5,902 bases of DNA from Candidatus Methanolliviera sp. GoM_oil (GCA_902158735.1 CABGHG010000112.1:1-5902), one strand, 5' to 3'. Positions 1 to 4,538 are shown, counted from the stretch's first letter. Numbers and translations: made by a program. The notes: a model not told the origin generated them from the sequence alone.

Positions 1-58
1 GATAAGATCCATATCCAGACTGATAAGATCCATATCCAGACTGATAAGGTCCATATCC
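1..58. repeat. 21-nt tandem repeat within DUF5320-type gene
   Basis: The unit gataagatccatatccagac plus t occurs at 1-21 and 22-42 with no differences, followed by a 16-nt partial copy at 43-58 with a single A-to-G change at 49. On the coding (minus) strand it encodes the heptapeptide QSGYGSY. The array continues to the window edge, so the copy number is unknown. Identity at synonymous positions points to recent duplication by slippage or unequal recombination. Confidence 0.85.
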
Positions 59-253
59 GTAAGATCCTCTACCGAAGCCTCTACCGAAGCCTCTACCGAA
101 ACCGCTACCGAATCCTCTACCGAAACCGCTACCGAATCCTCTACCCGAAACGGGATTCATGTAACCCGGCACCGGAAATCCGGCGCAGTATCCAGCCCCT
201 CTTCCGCTCATAGACCCGAAACCCCTTGGACCAGTTCCATCTCCTCCTGGCAT
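1..253 (-). CDS. DUF5320-type glycine-rich low-complexity protein (C-terminus beyond window)
   Basis: The minus-strand frame opens with ATG at 253-251 and stays open to the left edge (84 codons visible), so the C-terminus is missing. The first 30 or so residues, with MPGGDGTGP at the start and GRGAGYCAGFPVPGY at about 17-31, match the conserved N-terminus of small proteins annotated as DUF5320, which are common in archaea and anaerobic bacteria and have no established function. Residues 37-63 are FGRG/FGSG repeats. Residues 64-84 switch to GYGSYQS repeats. The usual family C-terminus, a short charged coiled coil, is not visible and presumably lies further left. The start is supported by a GGAGGTGA Shine-Dalgarno 5 nt upstream, which overlaps the stop of the upstream paralogous frame, so the two are probably co-transcribed and translationally coupled. 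There is one cysteine (C23), no signal peptide and no membrane segment. Family assignment rests on recognised sequence pattern; function is unknown. Confidence 0.75.
   Translation of the reverse strand, partial: MPGGDGTGPRGFGSMSGRGAGYCAGFPVPGYMNPVSGRGFGSGFGRGFGSGFGRGFGRGFGRGSYGYGPYQSGYGSYQSGYGSY
65..145. repeat. 12-nt tandem repeat encoding GRGF/GSGF
   Basis: Six full 12-nt units plus a partial one lie in frame in the DUF5320-type gene. On the coding strand they alternate between GGTAGAGGATTC and GGTAGCGGTTTC, then GGTAGAGGCTTC twice. They encode G-R-G-F or G-S-G-F (residues 37-63). The alternation suggests that an ancestral 24-nt dimer was duplicated and that the 12-nt unit then expanded again. 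Confidence 0.85.
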
Positions 254-258
254 TTATT

Positions 259-268
259 TCACCTCCTT
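259..268 (-). promoter_or_regulatory. Shine-Dalgarno of the 1-253 gene, containing the upstream stop codon
   Basis: On the minus strand AAGGAGGTGA ends 5 nt before the ATG at 253-251. Its last three bases, TGA, are the stop codon of the upstream frame. Ribosomes terminating upstream finish on the initiation site of the next gene, which favours translational coupling. Confidence 0.7.
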
Positions 269-521
269 CTTTCAATTTCTTCCTTGATTTCTCTTATTCT
301 TCCTCTGATTCTCTCGAGATCGTCTCCCAATGCCCGTTCATCCTCTTCCAACATCCTCAGTTCATCCCTCGAATCCATCTCCGGGGGTCTCTCAGGATAA
401 GAGCATTTCCGTACGGATATCCTGGCGGTCCTCCATAAGGAGCATTTCCGTATGCCCCTCTCATCCATCCAGGCATTCCCGTTGCATAGTACTGATACCT
501 ATTTCCATATCTTCCTGGCAT
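259..521 (-). pseudogene. DUF5320-type small protein with a one-base frameshift near 401
   Basis: From ATG at 521-519 the frame reads MPGRYGNRYQYYATGMPGWM and continues with a Gly/Tyr/Pro-rich stretch (two YGNA copies), then runs out of frame and stops near 358. The adjacent frame carries, from about 397 down to 259, PERPPEMDSRDELRMLEE and a further 21 residues of charged heptad-like sequence. This matches the short C-terminal coiled coil usual in DUF5320 proteins. Adding one base near 401 joins the two parts into an 87-residue protein, a normal length for the family. The missing base is identified by the gene's own internal repeat: GGAAATGCTCCTTAT in the first copy against GGAAATGCTCTTAT in the second. 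The start is supported by GGAGGTGA 10 nt upstream. The N-terminus resembles that of the downstream neighbour, suggesting tandem paralogues. It is either a recently broken gene or intact with a sequencing/assembly error; an ATG-initiated fragment at 468 would be a poor alternative. Confidence 0.65.
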
Positions 522-531
522 TTTCCACTTT

Positions 532-540
532 TCACCTCCT
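532..540 (-). promoter_or_regulatory. Shine-Dalgarno of the 259-521 gene
   Basis: The minus strand reads AGGAGGTGA here, a near-perfect complement to the archaeal 16S 3' end, 10 nt before ATG 521-519. It picks this ATG rather than the downstream ATG at 468 as the start of the leftward gene. Confidence 0.65.
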
Positions 541-561
541 ATATTACGTATATGAGAACTA

Positions 562-570
562 CTATAAATA
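562..570 (-). promoter_or_regulatory. Archaeal TATA box for the leftward DUF5320-type pair
   Basis: The minus strand reads GAAAACTATTTATAG, an A-rich possible BRE followed by a box A-like TATTTATAG. A start about 25 nt downstream would fall near 540, giving a leader of about 20 nt that just includes the Shine-Dalgarno. Inferred from sequence and spacing only. Confidence 0.45.
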
Positions 571-608
571 GTTTTCTATCATGTGCTTTGATCGAAATGA
601 TATCAAAC

Positions 609-617
609 CTTAAATAA
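609..617 (+). promoter_or_regulatory. Possible TATA box for cmk
   Basis: CTTAAATAA preceded by TCAAAC lies in the AT-rich divergent intergenic region. A start about 25 nt downstream would fall around 636-640, very close to the cmk Shine-Dalgarno, so the spacing is tight. It is the best plus-strand candidate in the 522-649 gap, but weak. Confidence 0.3.
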
Positions 618-632
618 AAGAAAGTCTTACTG

Positions 633-643
633 AAGGTGGGATC
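633..643 (+). promoter_or_regulatory. Shine-Dalgarno selecting the TTG start of cmk
   Basis: AAGGTGGGATC, resembling GGAGGTGATC, ends 6 nt before TTG 650-652. The ATG at 645-647 between them is in another frame and meets TGA after one codon (ATG AAT TGA), so it cannot start cmk. Confidence 0.6.
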
Positions 644-649
644 TATGAA

Positions 650-1177
650 TTGAAGATCACAATAAGCGGTCATGCAGGAAGCGGAAAGACATCCGTCTCA
701 AAGGAATTATCAAAGATAACCGGATTTAAGATGATCTCCGCTGGAGAGATCTTTAGAGATATGGCAGAAGAGAAGAAGATGTCCCTAAAAGCTTTCAGTA
801 AATACGCAGAAGAGAGACCCAAGATAGATATACTGATAGACGAGAGGCAGATCGAGCTTTCGAACAAGTTCAAAGACTGTATTGCTGAGGGGAGGCTCTC
901 CGGGTGGAAGATAGAAGATGCAGATCTTAAAATATGGCTATCTGCCCCTCTAAAAAATAGATTAAAAAGAATAATGGGTAGAGAAGGAAAAGGATACGAT
1001 GAAGTATTAAAAGAGACGAGGGGGAGGGAAAATAACGGAAGGATGCGATACAAAAAGTTTTATGGGATAGATCTGGACGATCTCTCCATATACGATCTCA
1101 TCATAAACACAGAGAAGTGGGATAAGAGAAGTGTCACAGAGATCATACTTAGAAGTTTAGAGTTGTGGGATAAATGA
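650..1177 (+). CDS. cmk: Cytidylate kinase (CMP kinase), archaeal type
   Basis: This is a cytoplasmic nucleoside monophosphate kinase that phosphorylates CMP/dCMP with ATP in pyrimidine nucleotide metabolism. The 175 residues are the usual size of the short archaeal form. The P-loop is at 7-14 (GHAGSGKT). SAGEIFRDMAEE follows at about 31-42, and the IDERQ segment and the EGRLSGW motif, typical of archaeal Cmk, lie in the middle. The Arg-rich segment near 117-135 fits the lid. DLSIYDLIINT lies near the C-terminus. The start is TTG, because no in-frame ATG precedes the P-loop and a Shine-Dalgarno is correctly placed. The stop overlaps the cbf5 start as ATGA, so the two are almost certainly co-transcribed. 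In many archaea cmk lies at the end of the spc ribosomal cluster near cbf5; here its upstream neighbour is a divergent DUF5320-type pair instead of adk or secY. Confidence 0.95.
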   Translation: MKITISGHAGSGKTSVSKELSKITGFKMISAGEIFRDMAEEKKMSLKAFSKYAEERPKIDILIDERQIELSNKFKDCIAEGRLSGWKIEDADLKIWLSAPLKNRLKRIMGREGKGYDEVLKETRGRENNGRMRYKKFYGIDLDDLSIYDLIINTEKWDKRSVTEIILRSLELWDK

Positions 1178-2112
1178 CAGGTTGCAGACCAGAAGATAGG
1201 CCCATTCGCCTATACATCCAAAAAGGAGTTATAAATCTTAATAAACCCTCTGGACCGACGAGCCACGAGGTGACCGCCTGGATAAAGAGGATCTTAGATC
1301 TGAAGAAGGTCGGCCATGGTGGGACGTTGGATCCAAGAGTCACCGGGGTTTTGCCGATAATGTTAGAAGATGCAACAAAGATCTCCCACATTTTGTTATC
1401 TTCAGATAAAGAATATGTGGGTTTAATGAGACTCCACAAAATCGTCTCTGAGGCAAAATTGTTGAAGGTATTTTCGGAATTTGAAGGTCCAATATACCAG
1501 ATGCCTCCCTTAAAATCTGCGGTCAAGAGAAGGCGCAGAAAGAGAATGATCTATAAGCTGGATCTATTAGAGTTGGACGGAAAGGATCTCTTATTCAAAG
1601 TTCGTTGTGAATCCGGTACGTATATAAGGGTTTTATGCCACGAGATCGGAAAGTCCTTGGGCGTTGGTGCAAACATGTACGAGCTTAGAAGGACATTCTC
1701 TAATCCGTTCGGGGAGAACGAAGGGGTGACAATGCATGATCTCATAGATTCTTACGTTCTGTGGAGAGAAGATGGAGAAGAAAAGTATTTAAGACGTAAC
1801 ATACTACCGATGGAGGATGCTTTAAAACATCTGCCAAAGATTTATATAAAAGATTCGGCGGTGGATGCTATCTGCTACGGTGCATATCTGGCCGCTCCGG
1901 GAATTTTGAAGATAGAAAAAGATATAAGTGTTGGAGATACAGTTGCCCTTTTCACGCGGAAGGAAGAGGTTGTGGCTCTTGCGATGGCCAAAATGCCTTT
2001 GAAAAGGGGCGGGTCATATAAAAAAGGGATCGTGGCCGATACGAATCGGGTATTGATGCCTCCAAACACATATATGAAGTGTTGGAAAAGAGCCGGGGTG
2101 GCTGAGTGGTAA
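1174..2112 (+). CDS. truB: tRNA/rRNA pseudouridine synthase Cbf5 (TruB family), tail overlapping tRNA-Ser
   Basis: This is the catalytic subunit of archaeal H/ACA ribonucleoproteins (with Nop10, Gar1 and L7Ae), which converts uridine to pseudouridine in rRNA; archaeal Cbf5 can also modify tRNA U55. The N-terminus contains the archaeal GVINLNKPSGPTSHEV stretch (18-33). The catalytic motif GHGGTLDPRVTGVLP at 47-61 has Asp53 as predicted nucleophile. KEYVG follows at 79-83 (Tyr81), and CESGTYIR at 145-152 has the conserved Arg152. A PUA domain spans about 220-305, with DSAVDAICYGA and RVLMPPNTY. The usual family end is the TYxKxWK motif just after this. Here six extra residues (307-312, AGVAEW) are encoded by the first 18 nt of tRNA-Ser and the stop TAA lies in that tRNA's D-loop. 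The length of 312 is otherwise normal. The ATG overlaps the cmk stop by 4 nt. Confidence 0.95.
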   Translation: MTGCRPEDRPIRLYIQKGVINLNKPSGPTSHEVTAWIKRILDLKKVGHGGTLDPRVTGVLPIMLEDATKISHILLSSDKEYVGLMRLHKIVSEAKLLKVFSEFEGPIYQMPPLKSAVKRRRRKRMIYKLDLLELDGKDLLFKVRCESGTYIRVLCHEIGKSLGVGANMYELRRTFSNPFGENEGVTMHDLIDSYVLWREDGEEKYLRRNILPMEDALKHLPKIYIKDSAVDAICYGAYLAAPGILKIEKDISVGDTVALFTRKEEVVALAMAKMPLKRGGSYKKGIVADTNRVLMPPNTYMKCWKRAGVAEW

Positions 2113-2175
2113 GGCGCAAGCCTGGAGAGCTTGTGTCCCTTTCGGGACGCAAGGGTTCAAGTCCCTTCCCCGGCG
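2092..2175 (+). tRNA. tRNA-Ser(GGA)
   Basis: A full class II cloverleaf of 84 nt. The acceptor GCCGGGG (2092-2098) pairs perfectly with CCCCGGC (2168-2174). The D-stem is GCT/GGC. The anticodon stem is CAAGC/GCTTG with loop CTGGAGA, giving anticodon GGA at 2124-2126 (reads UCC/UCU). The long variable arm is GTCCC-TTTC-GGGAC (2135-2148), and the T-arm is AAGGG-TTCAAGT-CCCTT. The discriminator is G2175 and CCA is not encoded (TCC follows), as is common in archaea. The first 21 nt are also the 3' end of the cbf5 reading frame, so cbf5 and the tRNA are likely on one transcript. A TATA-like CATATATG at 2069-2076 is too close to the tRNA 5' end to be a convincing separate promoter. Confidence 0.97.
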
Positions 2176-2177
2176 TC

Positions 2178-2224
2178 CTCAAAACTCTTTGAGTTTTGGG
2201 ATCTCACGAAATCTTCGATTTGCG
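2178..2224 (+). other. Two tandem hairpins just after tRNA-Ser
   Basis: Hairpin 1 (2178-2200) has a 10-bp stem with one G.T wobble and a TTT loop, core CAAAACTC/GAGTTTTG. Hairpin 2 (2207-2224) is weaker: CGAAATC and GATTTGCG around a TTC loop, 7 bp with one bulged G. Hairpin 1 begins 3 nt after the tRNA discriminator base. Candidate roles are a processing or stability element between the tRNA and the S13 operon leader, or an attenuation point. No long T-run follows, so it is not a typical archaeal terminator. The structure is seen directly; any function is inferred. Confidence 0.4.
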
Positions 2225-2232
2225 ACTATAGT
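2225..2232 (+). promoter_or_regulatory. Possible weak promoter for the S13 operon
   Basis: ACTATAGT is the most TATA-like octamer in the 2176-2270 gap. A start about 25 nt downstream would fall near 2254, just before the rps13 Shine-Dalgarno AGGTGAT (2261-2267). It deviates from the TTTATATA consensus, and read-through from the cmk-cbf5-tRNA-Ser unit is an equally good explanation. Confidence 0.2.
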
Positions 2233-2270
2233 GATAAAAGCTAAAAAGAATTTGCAACTAAGGTGATAGA

Positions 2271-2717
2271 TTGGAAGAAGAATTAAAACATCTTGTCAGA
2301 ATTGCGGATGCCGATTTAAACGGTAATAAACAGGTCTTCATAGCTCTGACGGGAATAAAGGGAGTCGGGATGAAGATATCCAAGATAATAGCTAAAGAGG
2401 CGGGTGTTGACCCTTATGCTAAACTTGGACTTCTTCCAGATGATACGATAGATGAGTTGAAAGACGGGGTGGCTCAATTTGGTTCAAGCGCGCCTTCCTG
2501 GATTTTAAATAGAAGAAAAGACTACTACACAGGAGAAGACAAGCACCTGACCGGTTCAGAGATCGATCTAACTTTCAGAGAAGATATAAACAGATTGAGG
2601 AAGATAAGGAGTTATCGAGGGATCAGGCATGAGCGGGGGTATAAAGTGAGAGGGCAACGAACTAAATCTACAGGCCGCAGGGGTGTAGTGGTAGGAGTTA
2701 GAAGGAAGAAGAGGTGA
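2271..2717 (+). CDS. rps13: 30S ribosomal protein S13 (uS13)
   Basis: A small-subunit head protein that contacts the P-site tRNA and forms intersubunit bridges with the large subunit. The 148 residues match archaeal/eukaryotic-type S13. LVRIADADLNGNK is at 8-20 and the helix-two-turn-helix core ALTGIKGVGMKISK at 25-38. The family signature is at the C-terminus, SYRGIRHERG (114-123) and VRGQRTKST (126-134), followed by a basic tail ending RRKKR. The TTG start is chosen because AGGTGAT lies 3 nt upstream and the archaeal N-terminus aligns from here. The stop TGA is embedded in the rps4 Shine-Dalgarno (GAGGTGATC), which suggests translational coupling. Confidence 0.96.
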   Translation: MEEELKHLVRIADADLNGNKQVFIALTGIKGVGMKISKIIAKEAGVDPYAKLGLLPDDTIDELKDGVAQFGSSAPSWILNRRKDYYTGEDKHLTGSEIDLTFREDINRLRKIRSYRGIRHERGYKVRGQRTKSTGRRGVVVGVRRKKR

Positions 2718-2721
2718 TCTT

Positions 2722-3246
2722 GTGGGGGCGCCGAAGAGGAGGAGAAGATTATATCGTACGCCGGTTCATCCGTGGCAGAAAGTTCGATTAGATGAAGAGG
2801 GTGATATCGTAGGTGCGTATGGTTTGAGAAACAAAAGAGAGATTTGGAGAGCTGAAGGGGAGCTTAGAAAATATAGACAGGCTGCCAGGAATCTTTTGGC
2901 AGAATTTGCGGCAAGAGCGGATAGTGAAACGGCTAATAAGAGAAGGGATGAGATTGTAAATAAATTGAGGAGATACGGTATCTTGGAAGGAAGTGCTGAT
3001 CCCCTCGATGAGGTCTTATCTCTGGACGTAAAGAGATTCCTGAATAGGAGACTTCAAACGATCGTCTATAAAAAAGGATTAGCAAACAGTCCGAAGCAAT
3101 CCAGACAGCTCATTGTTCATGGACATATAGCGGTAGAGGGTAGGAGAATAACGATACCGAGTTACCTGGTGGAGAAGGATGAGGAAGAGAAGGTTTCTTA
3201 TGATGAGGGGGCTCCAATGAAAGTGCAAAATGCGGAGGCAGTTTAA
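2722..3246 (+). CDS. rps4: 30S ribosomal protein S4 (uS4)
   Basis: A primary 16S rRNA-binding protein that nucleates assembly of the 30S body. The 174 residues are normal for archaea. The N-terminus GAPKRRRRLYRTPVHPWQ (2-19) is the archaeal S4/eukaryotic S9 type and lacks the zinc-finger cysteines found in many bacterial S4s. The S4 RNA-binding domain covers about 107-152 (LNRRLQTIVYKKGLA, then SRQLIVHGHIAVEGRRITIP). An acidic linker and tail follow. The start is GTG, with GAGGTGATC ending 2 nt before it. The stop TAA shares its last A with the ATG of rps11 (TAATG), a one-base overlap. Confidence 0.96.
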   Translation: MGAPKRRRRLYRTPVHPWQKVRLDEEGDIVGAYGLRNKREIWRAEGELRKYRQAARNLLAEFAARADSETANKRRDEIVNKLRRYGILEGSADPLDEVLSLDVKRFLNRRLQTIVYKKGLANSPKQSRQLIVHGHIAVEGRRITIPSYLVEKDEEEKVSYDEGAPMKVQNAEAV

Positions 3247-3635
3247 TGGCGAAAGGGAAGTGGGGCGTTGCCCACATATATGCATCACTCAATAATACGA
3301 TCATCACGATCACAGATATCACAGGCGCGGAGACGATAGCAAGATGTTCCGGTGGAATGGTTGTTAAAGCAAGTAGAAACGAGGGCTCTCCTTATGCAGC
3401 TATGCAGCTGGCTTTAACGGCAGCAGAGAAGGCCAAGGAGAAAGGTTTGGTTGGGGTTGATGTGGAAGTTAGAGCACCTGGAGGAAATAAATCGAGAAGT
3501 CCCGGGCCTGGGTCACAGGCGGCGATAAGGGCACTTGCGAGAGCAGGCTTAAGGGTGGGAAGGATAGAAGATGTGACGCCGACTCCACACGATGGCTGTA
3601 TGCCTAAAGGAGGCGGAAGAGGAAGGAGGATATGA
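3246..3635 (+). CDS. rps11: 30S ribosomal protein S11 (uS11)
   Basis: A platform protein of the 30S subunit near the mRNA exit and E site. The 129 residues show the diagnostic pattern: WGVAHIYASLNNTIITITD (6-24), ARCSGGMVVKASR (32-44), SPYAAMQLA (48-56), RAPGGNKSRSPGPGSQAAIR (76-95) and TPTPHDGC (111-118). The basic tail reads MPKGGGRGRRI, whereas relatives usually have Arg after GC and an extra Arg in the glycine run. A GGAGG Shine-Dalgarno lies inside the end of rps4 at 3234-3238. The stop overlaps the rpoD start as ATGA. Confidence 0.96.
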   Translation: MAKGKWGVAHIYASLNNTIITITDITGAETIARCSGGMVVKASRNEGSPYAAMQLALTAAEKAKEKGLVGVDVEVRAPGGNKSRSPGPGSQAAIRALARAGLRVGRIEDVTPTPHDGCMPKGGGRGRRI

Positions 3636-4459
3636 AGATAGAAGTGTTGAAGCTCTCGGATGAGAAGGGTAGATTCTTGCTGAGAGAGACCTCATCGGCA
3701 TTTGTGAATGCCATAAGAAGATCTGCAATGGCAGAGGTCCCAAAGATGGCCGTGGATTATATAAATGTCTATGATAATACATCTTCGCTATACGACGAAA
3801 TTTTGGCTTCAAGAATCGGTTTAATACCGCTTACGGCGGATTTAAATTCTTTCAGACTACCAGAGGAATGCGAGTGTGGAGGAGAGGGTTGTCTATCCTG
3901 TCAGGTCTCTTTGACCCTAACCGCGGAGGGGCCAAAGATGGTCTATTCCGGGGATCTCTTCTCCATGGATCCTTCTATTCAGCCATCCTTTCCAGATATT
4001 CCGATCGTAAAACTGGCGGATGGGCAGAGGGTGATGATCGAGGCCGTCGCCAGACTTGGAAAGGGGAAGAAACACGCTAAATGGCAACCCGCTGTTGCAT
4101 GTGCCTATAAGAATATGCCAAAGATCACGATAAAAGATTGTGATAGGTGTGGAAGATGTATAGATGAGTGCCCCAAGCAGTTACTCTCCTTAAATAAAGA
4201 ATTAAAGGTGAAGGACCTGATGGAGTGCTCCCTCTGCGGACTTTGTGAGAAGGCATGCGCGTTGGGGGCAATAGAAGTGGGGGTAGAGGAGGATGCGTTC
4301 ATATTTGTGGTGGAATCTGATGGAAGCATGCCTGTGGTGGATCTAATGATCAGATCCGCGGAGGAATTGGAAAAGAAAGTTTTGGAGCTAAAAGAAGATC
4401 TCGAATCGATTCAGAAAGATGCGGGGGTTGCCGAGATTGGCCAAAGGCGCAGGACTTAA
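3632..4459 (+). CDS. rpoD: DNA-directed RNA polymerase subunit D (Rpo3) with two Fe-S motifs; stop is the tRNA-Leu anticodon
   Basis: The archaeal counterpart of bacterial alpha N-terminal domain/eukaryotic RPB3; it pairs with subunit L (and N, P) to nucleate polymerase assembly. The alpha-like dimerisation motifs are FVNAIRRSAMAEVPKMAVD (24-42) and NTSSLYDEILASRIGLIPL (49-67). Cysteines C80, C82, C87 and C90 form a small CxC-x4-CxxC knuckle. Two complete cluster motifs follow: C170-x2-C173-x2-C176-x3-C180-P and C199-x2-C202-x2-C205-x3-C209, the eight-cysteine ferredoxin-like insertion expected to hold two [4Fe-4S] clusters. The C-terminal helix is charged (RSAEELEKKVLELKEDLE). The last 12 residues (264-275, AGVAEIGQRRRT) are encoded inside tRNA-Leu and the TAA stop coincides with its anticodon. 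The ATG overlaps rps11 by 4 nt, with AAGGAGGA directly upstream. Confidence 0.96.
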   Translation: MKIEVLKLSDEKGRFLLRETSSAFVNAIRRSAMAEVPKMAVDYINVYDNTSSLYDEILASRIGLIPLTADLNSFRLPEECECGGEGCLSCQVSLTLTAEGPKMVYSGDLFSMDPSIQPSFPDIPIVKLADGQRVMIEAVARLGKGKKHAKWQPAVACAYKNMPKITIKDCDRCGRCIDECPKQLLSLNKELKVKDLMECSLCGLCEKACALGAIEVGVEEDAFIFVVESDGSMPVVDLMIRSAEELEKKVLELKEDLESIQKDAGVAEIGQRRRT

Positions 4460-4505
4460 GATCCTGTTTCATAGGAATACGGGGGTTCGAATCCCCTCCC
4501 CCGCA
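4421..4505 (+). tRNA. tRNA-Leu(UAA)
   Basis: A class II cloverleaf of 85 nt. The acceptor GCGGGGG (4421-4427) pairs fully with CCCCCGC (4498-4504). The D-stem is GCC/GGC. The anticodon stem CAGGA/TCCTG has loop CTTAAGA, giving anticodon TAA at 4457-4459 (reads UUA, and UUG by wobble). The variable arm is TTTC-ATA-GGAA (4467-4477), the T-arm GGGGG-TTCGAAT-CCCCT, and the discriminator A4505. CCA is not encoded. There is no convincing TATA box in the 40 nt upstream, so the tRNA is probably released from the ribosomal protein transcript. A tRNA-Leu ahead of L18e-L13-S9 is also known from the Haloarcula marismortui S9 operon. The first 39 nt are shared with rpoD. Confidence 0.97.
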
Positions 4506-4520
4506 TTCATATTTAAAAGA

Positions 4521-4530
4521 AGGAGGAGGA
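4521..4530 (+). promoter_or_regulatory. Shine-Dalgarno selecting the rpl18e start
   Basis: AGGAGGAGGA lies 8 nt before ATG 4539-4541. It sets the L18e start outside tRNA-Leu, although the same frame stays open back through the tRNA to an ATG at 4419. Confidence 0.7.
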
Positions 4531-4538
4531 ATAATAAA

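Noticed and set aside
1..150. CRISPR array at the left edge
   Set aside because: The repeats are contiguous 12-nt and 21-nt units with no spacers, in frame with a coding sequence.
396..410. Programmed -1 frameshift in the DUF5320-type gene
   Set aside because: No X-XXY-YYZ slippery heptamer and no clear downstream structure; a missing base in the repeat copy explains it more simply.
226..617. Plus-strand open frames at 226-438 and 330-617
   Set aside because: They are antisense to the DUF5320-type genes, Ser/Pro/Ile-rich, without a Shine-Dalgarno, and mirror the minus-strand coding sequence.
670..1053. 127-codon minus-strand frame opposite cmk
   Set aside because: Composition (Ser/Leu/Phe/Pro-rich) is that of an antisense shadow of the cmk gene, and no initiation signal is present.
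2069..2076. CATATATG as a promoter for tRNA-Ser
   Set aside because: It lies only about 20 nt before the mature 5' end, so initiation about 25 nt downstream would begin inside the tRNA.
4507..4518. CATATTTAAAAG as a TATA box for rpl18e
   Set aside because: Predicted start would be at about 4540, on the start codon itself, which conflicts with the strong Shine-Dalgarno at 4521-4530 being used.
4419..4538. Longer L18e start at ATG 4419 (40 additional residues)
   Set aside because: The extension translates tRNA-Leu and a lysine/arginine run; the family N-terminus and a strong Shine-Dalgarno both point to ATG 4539.
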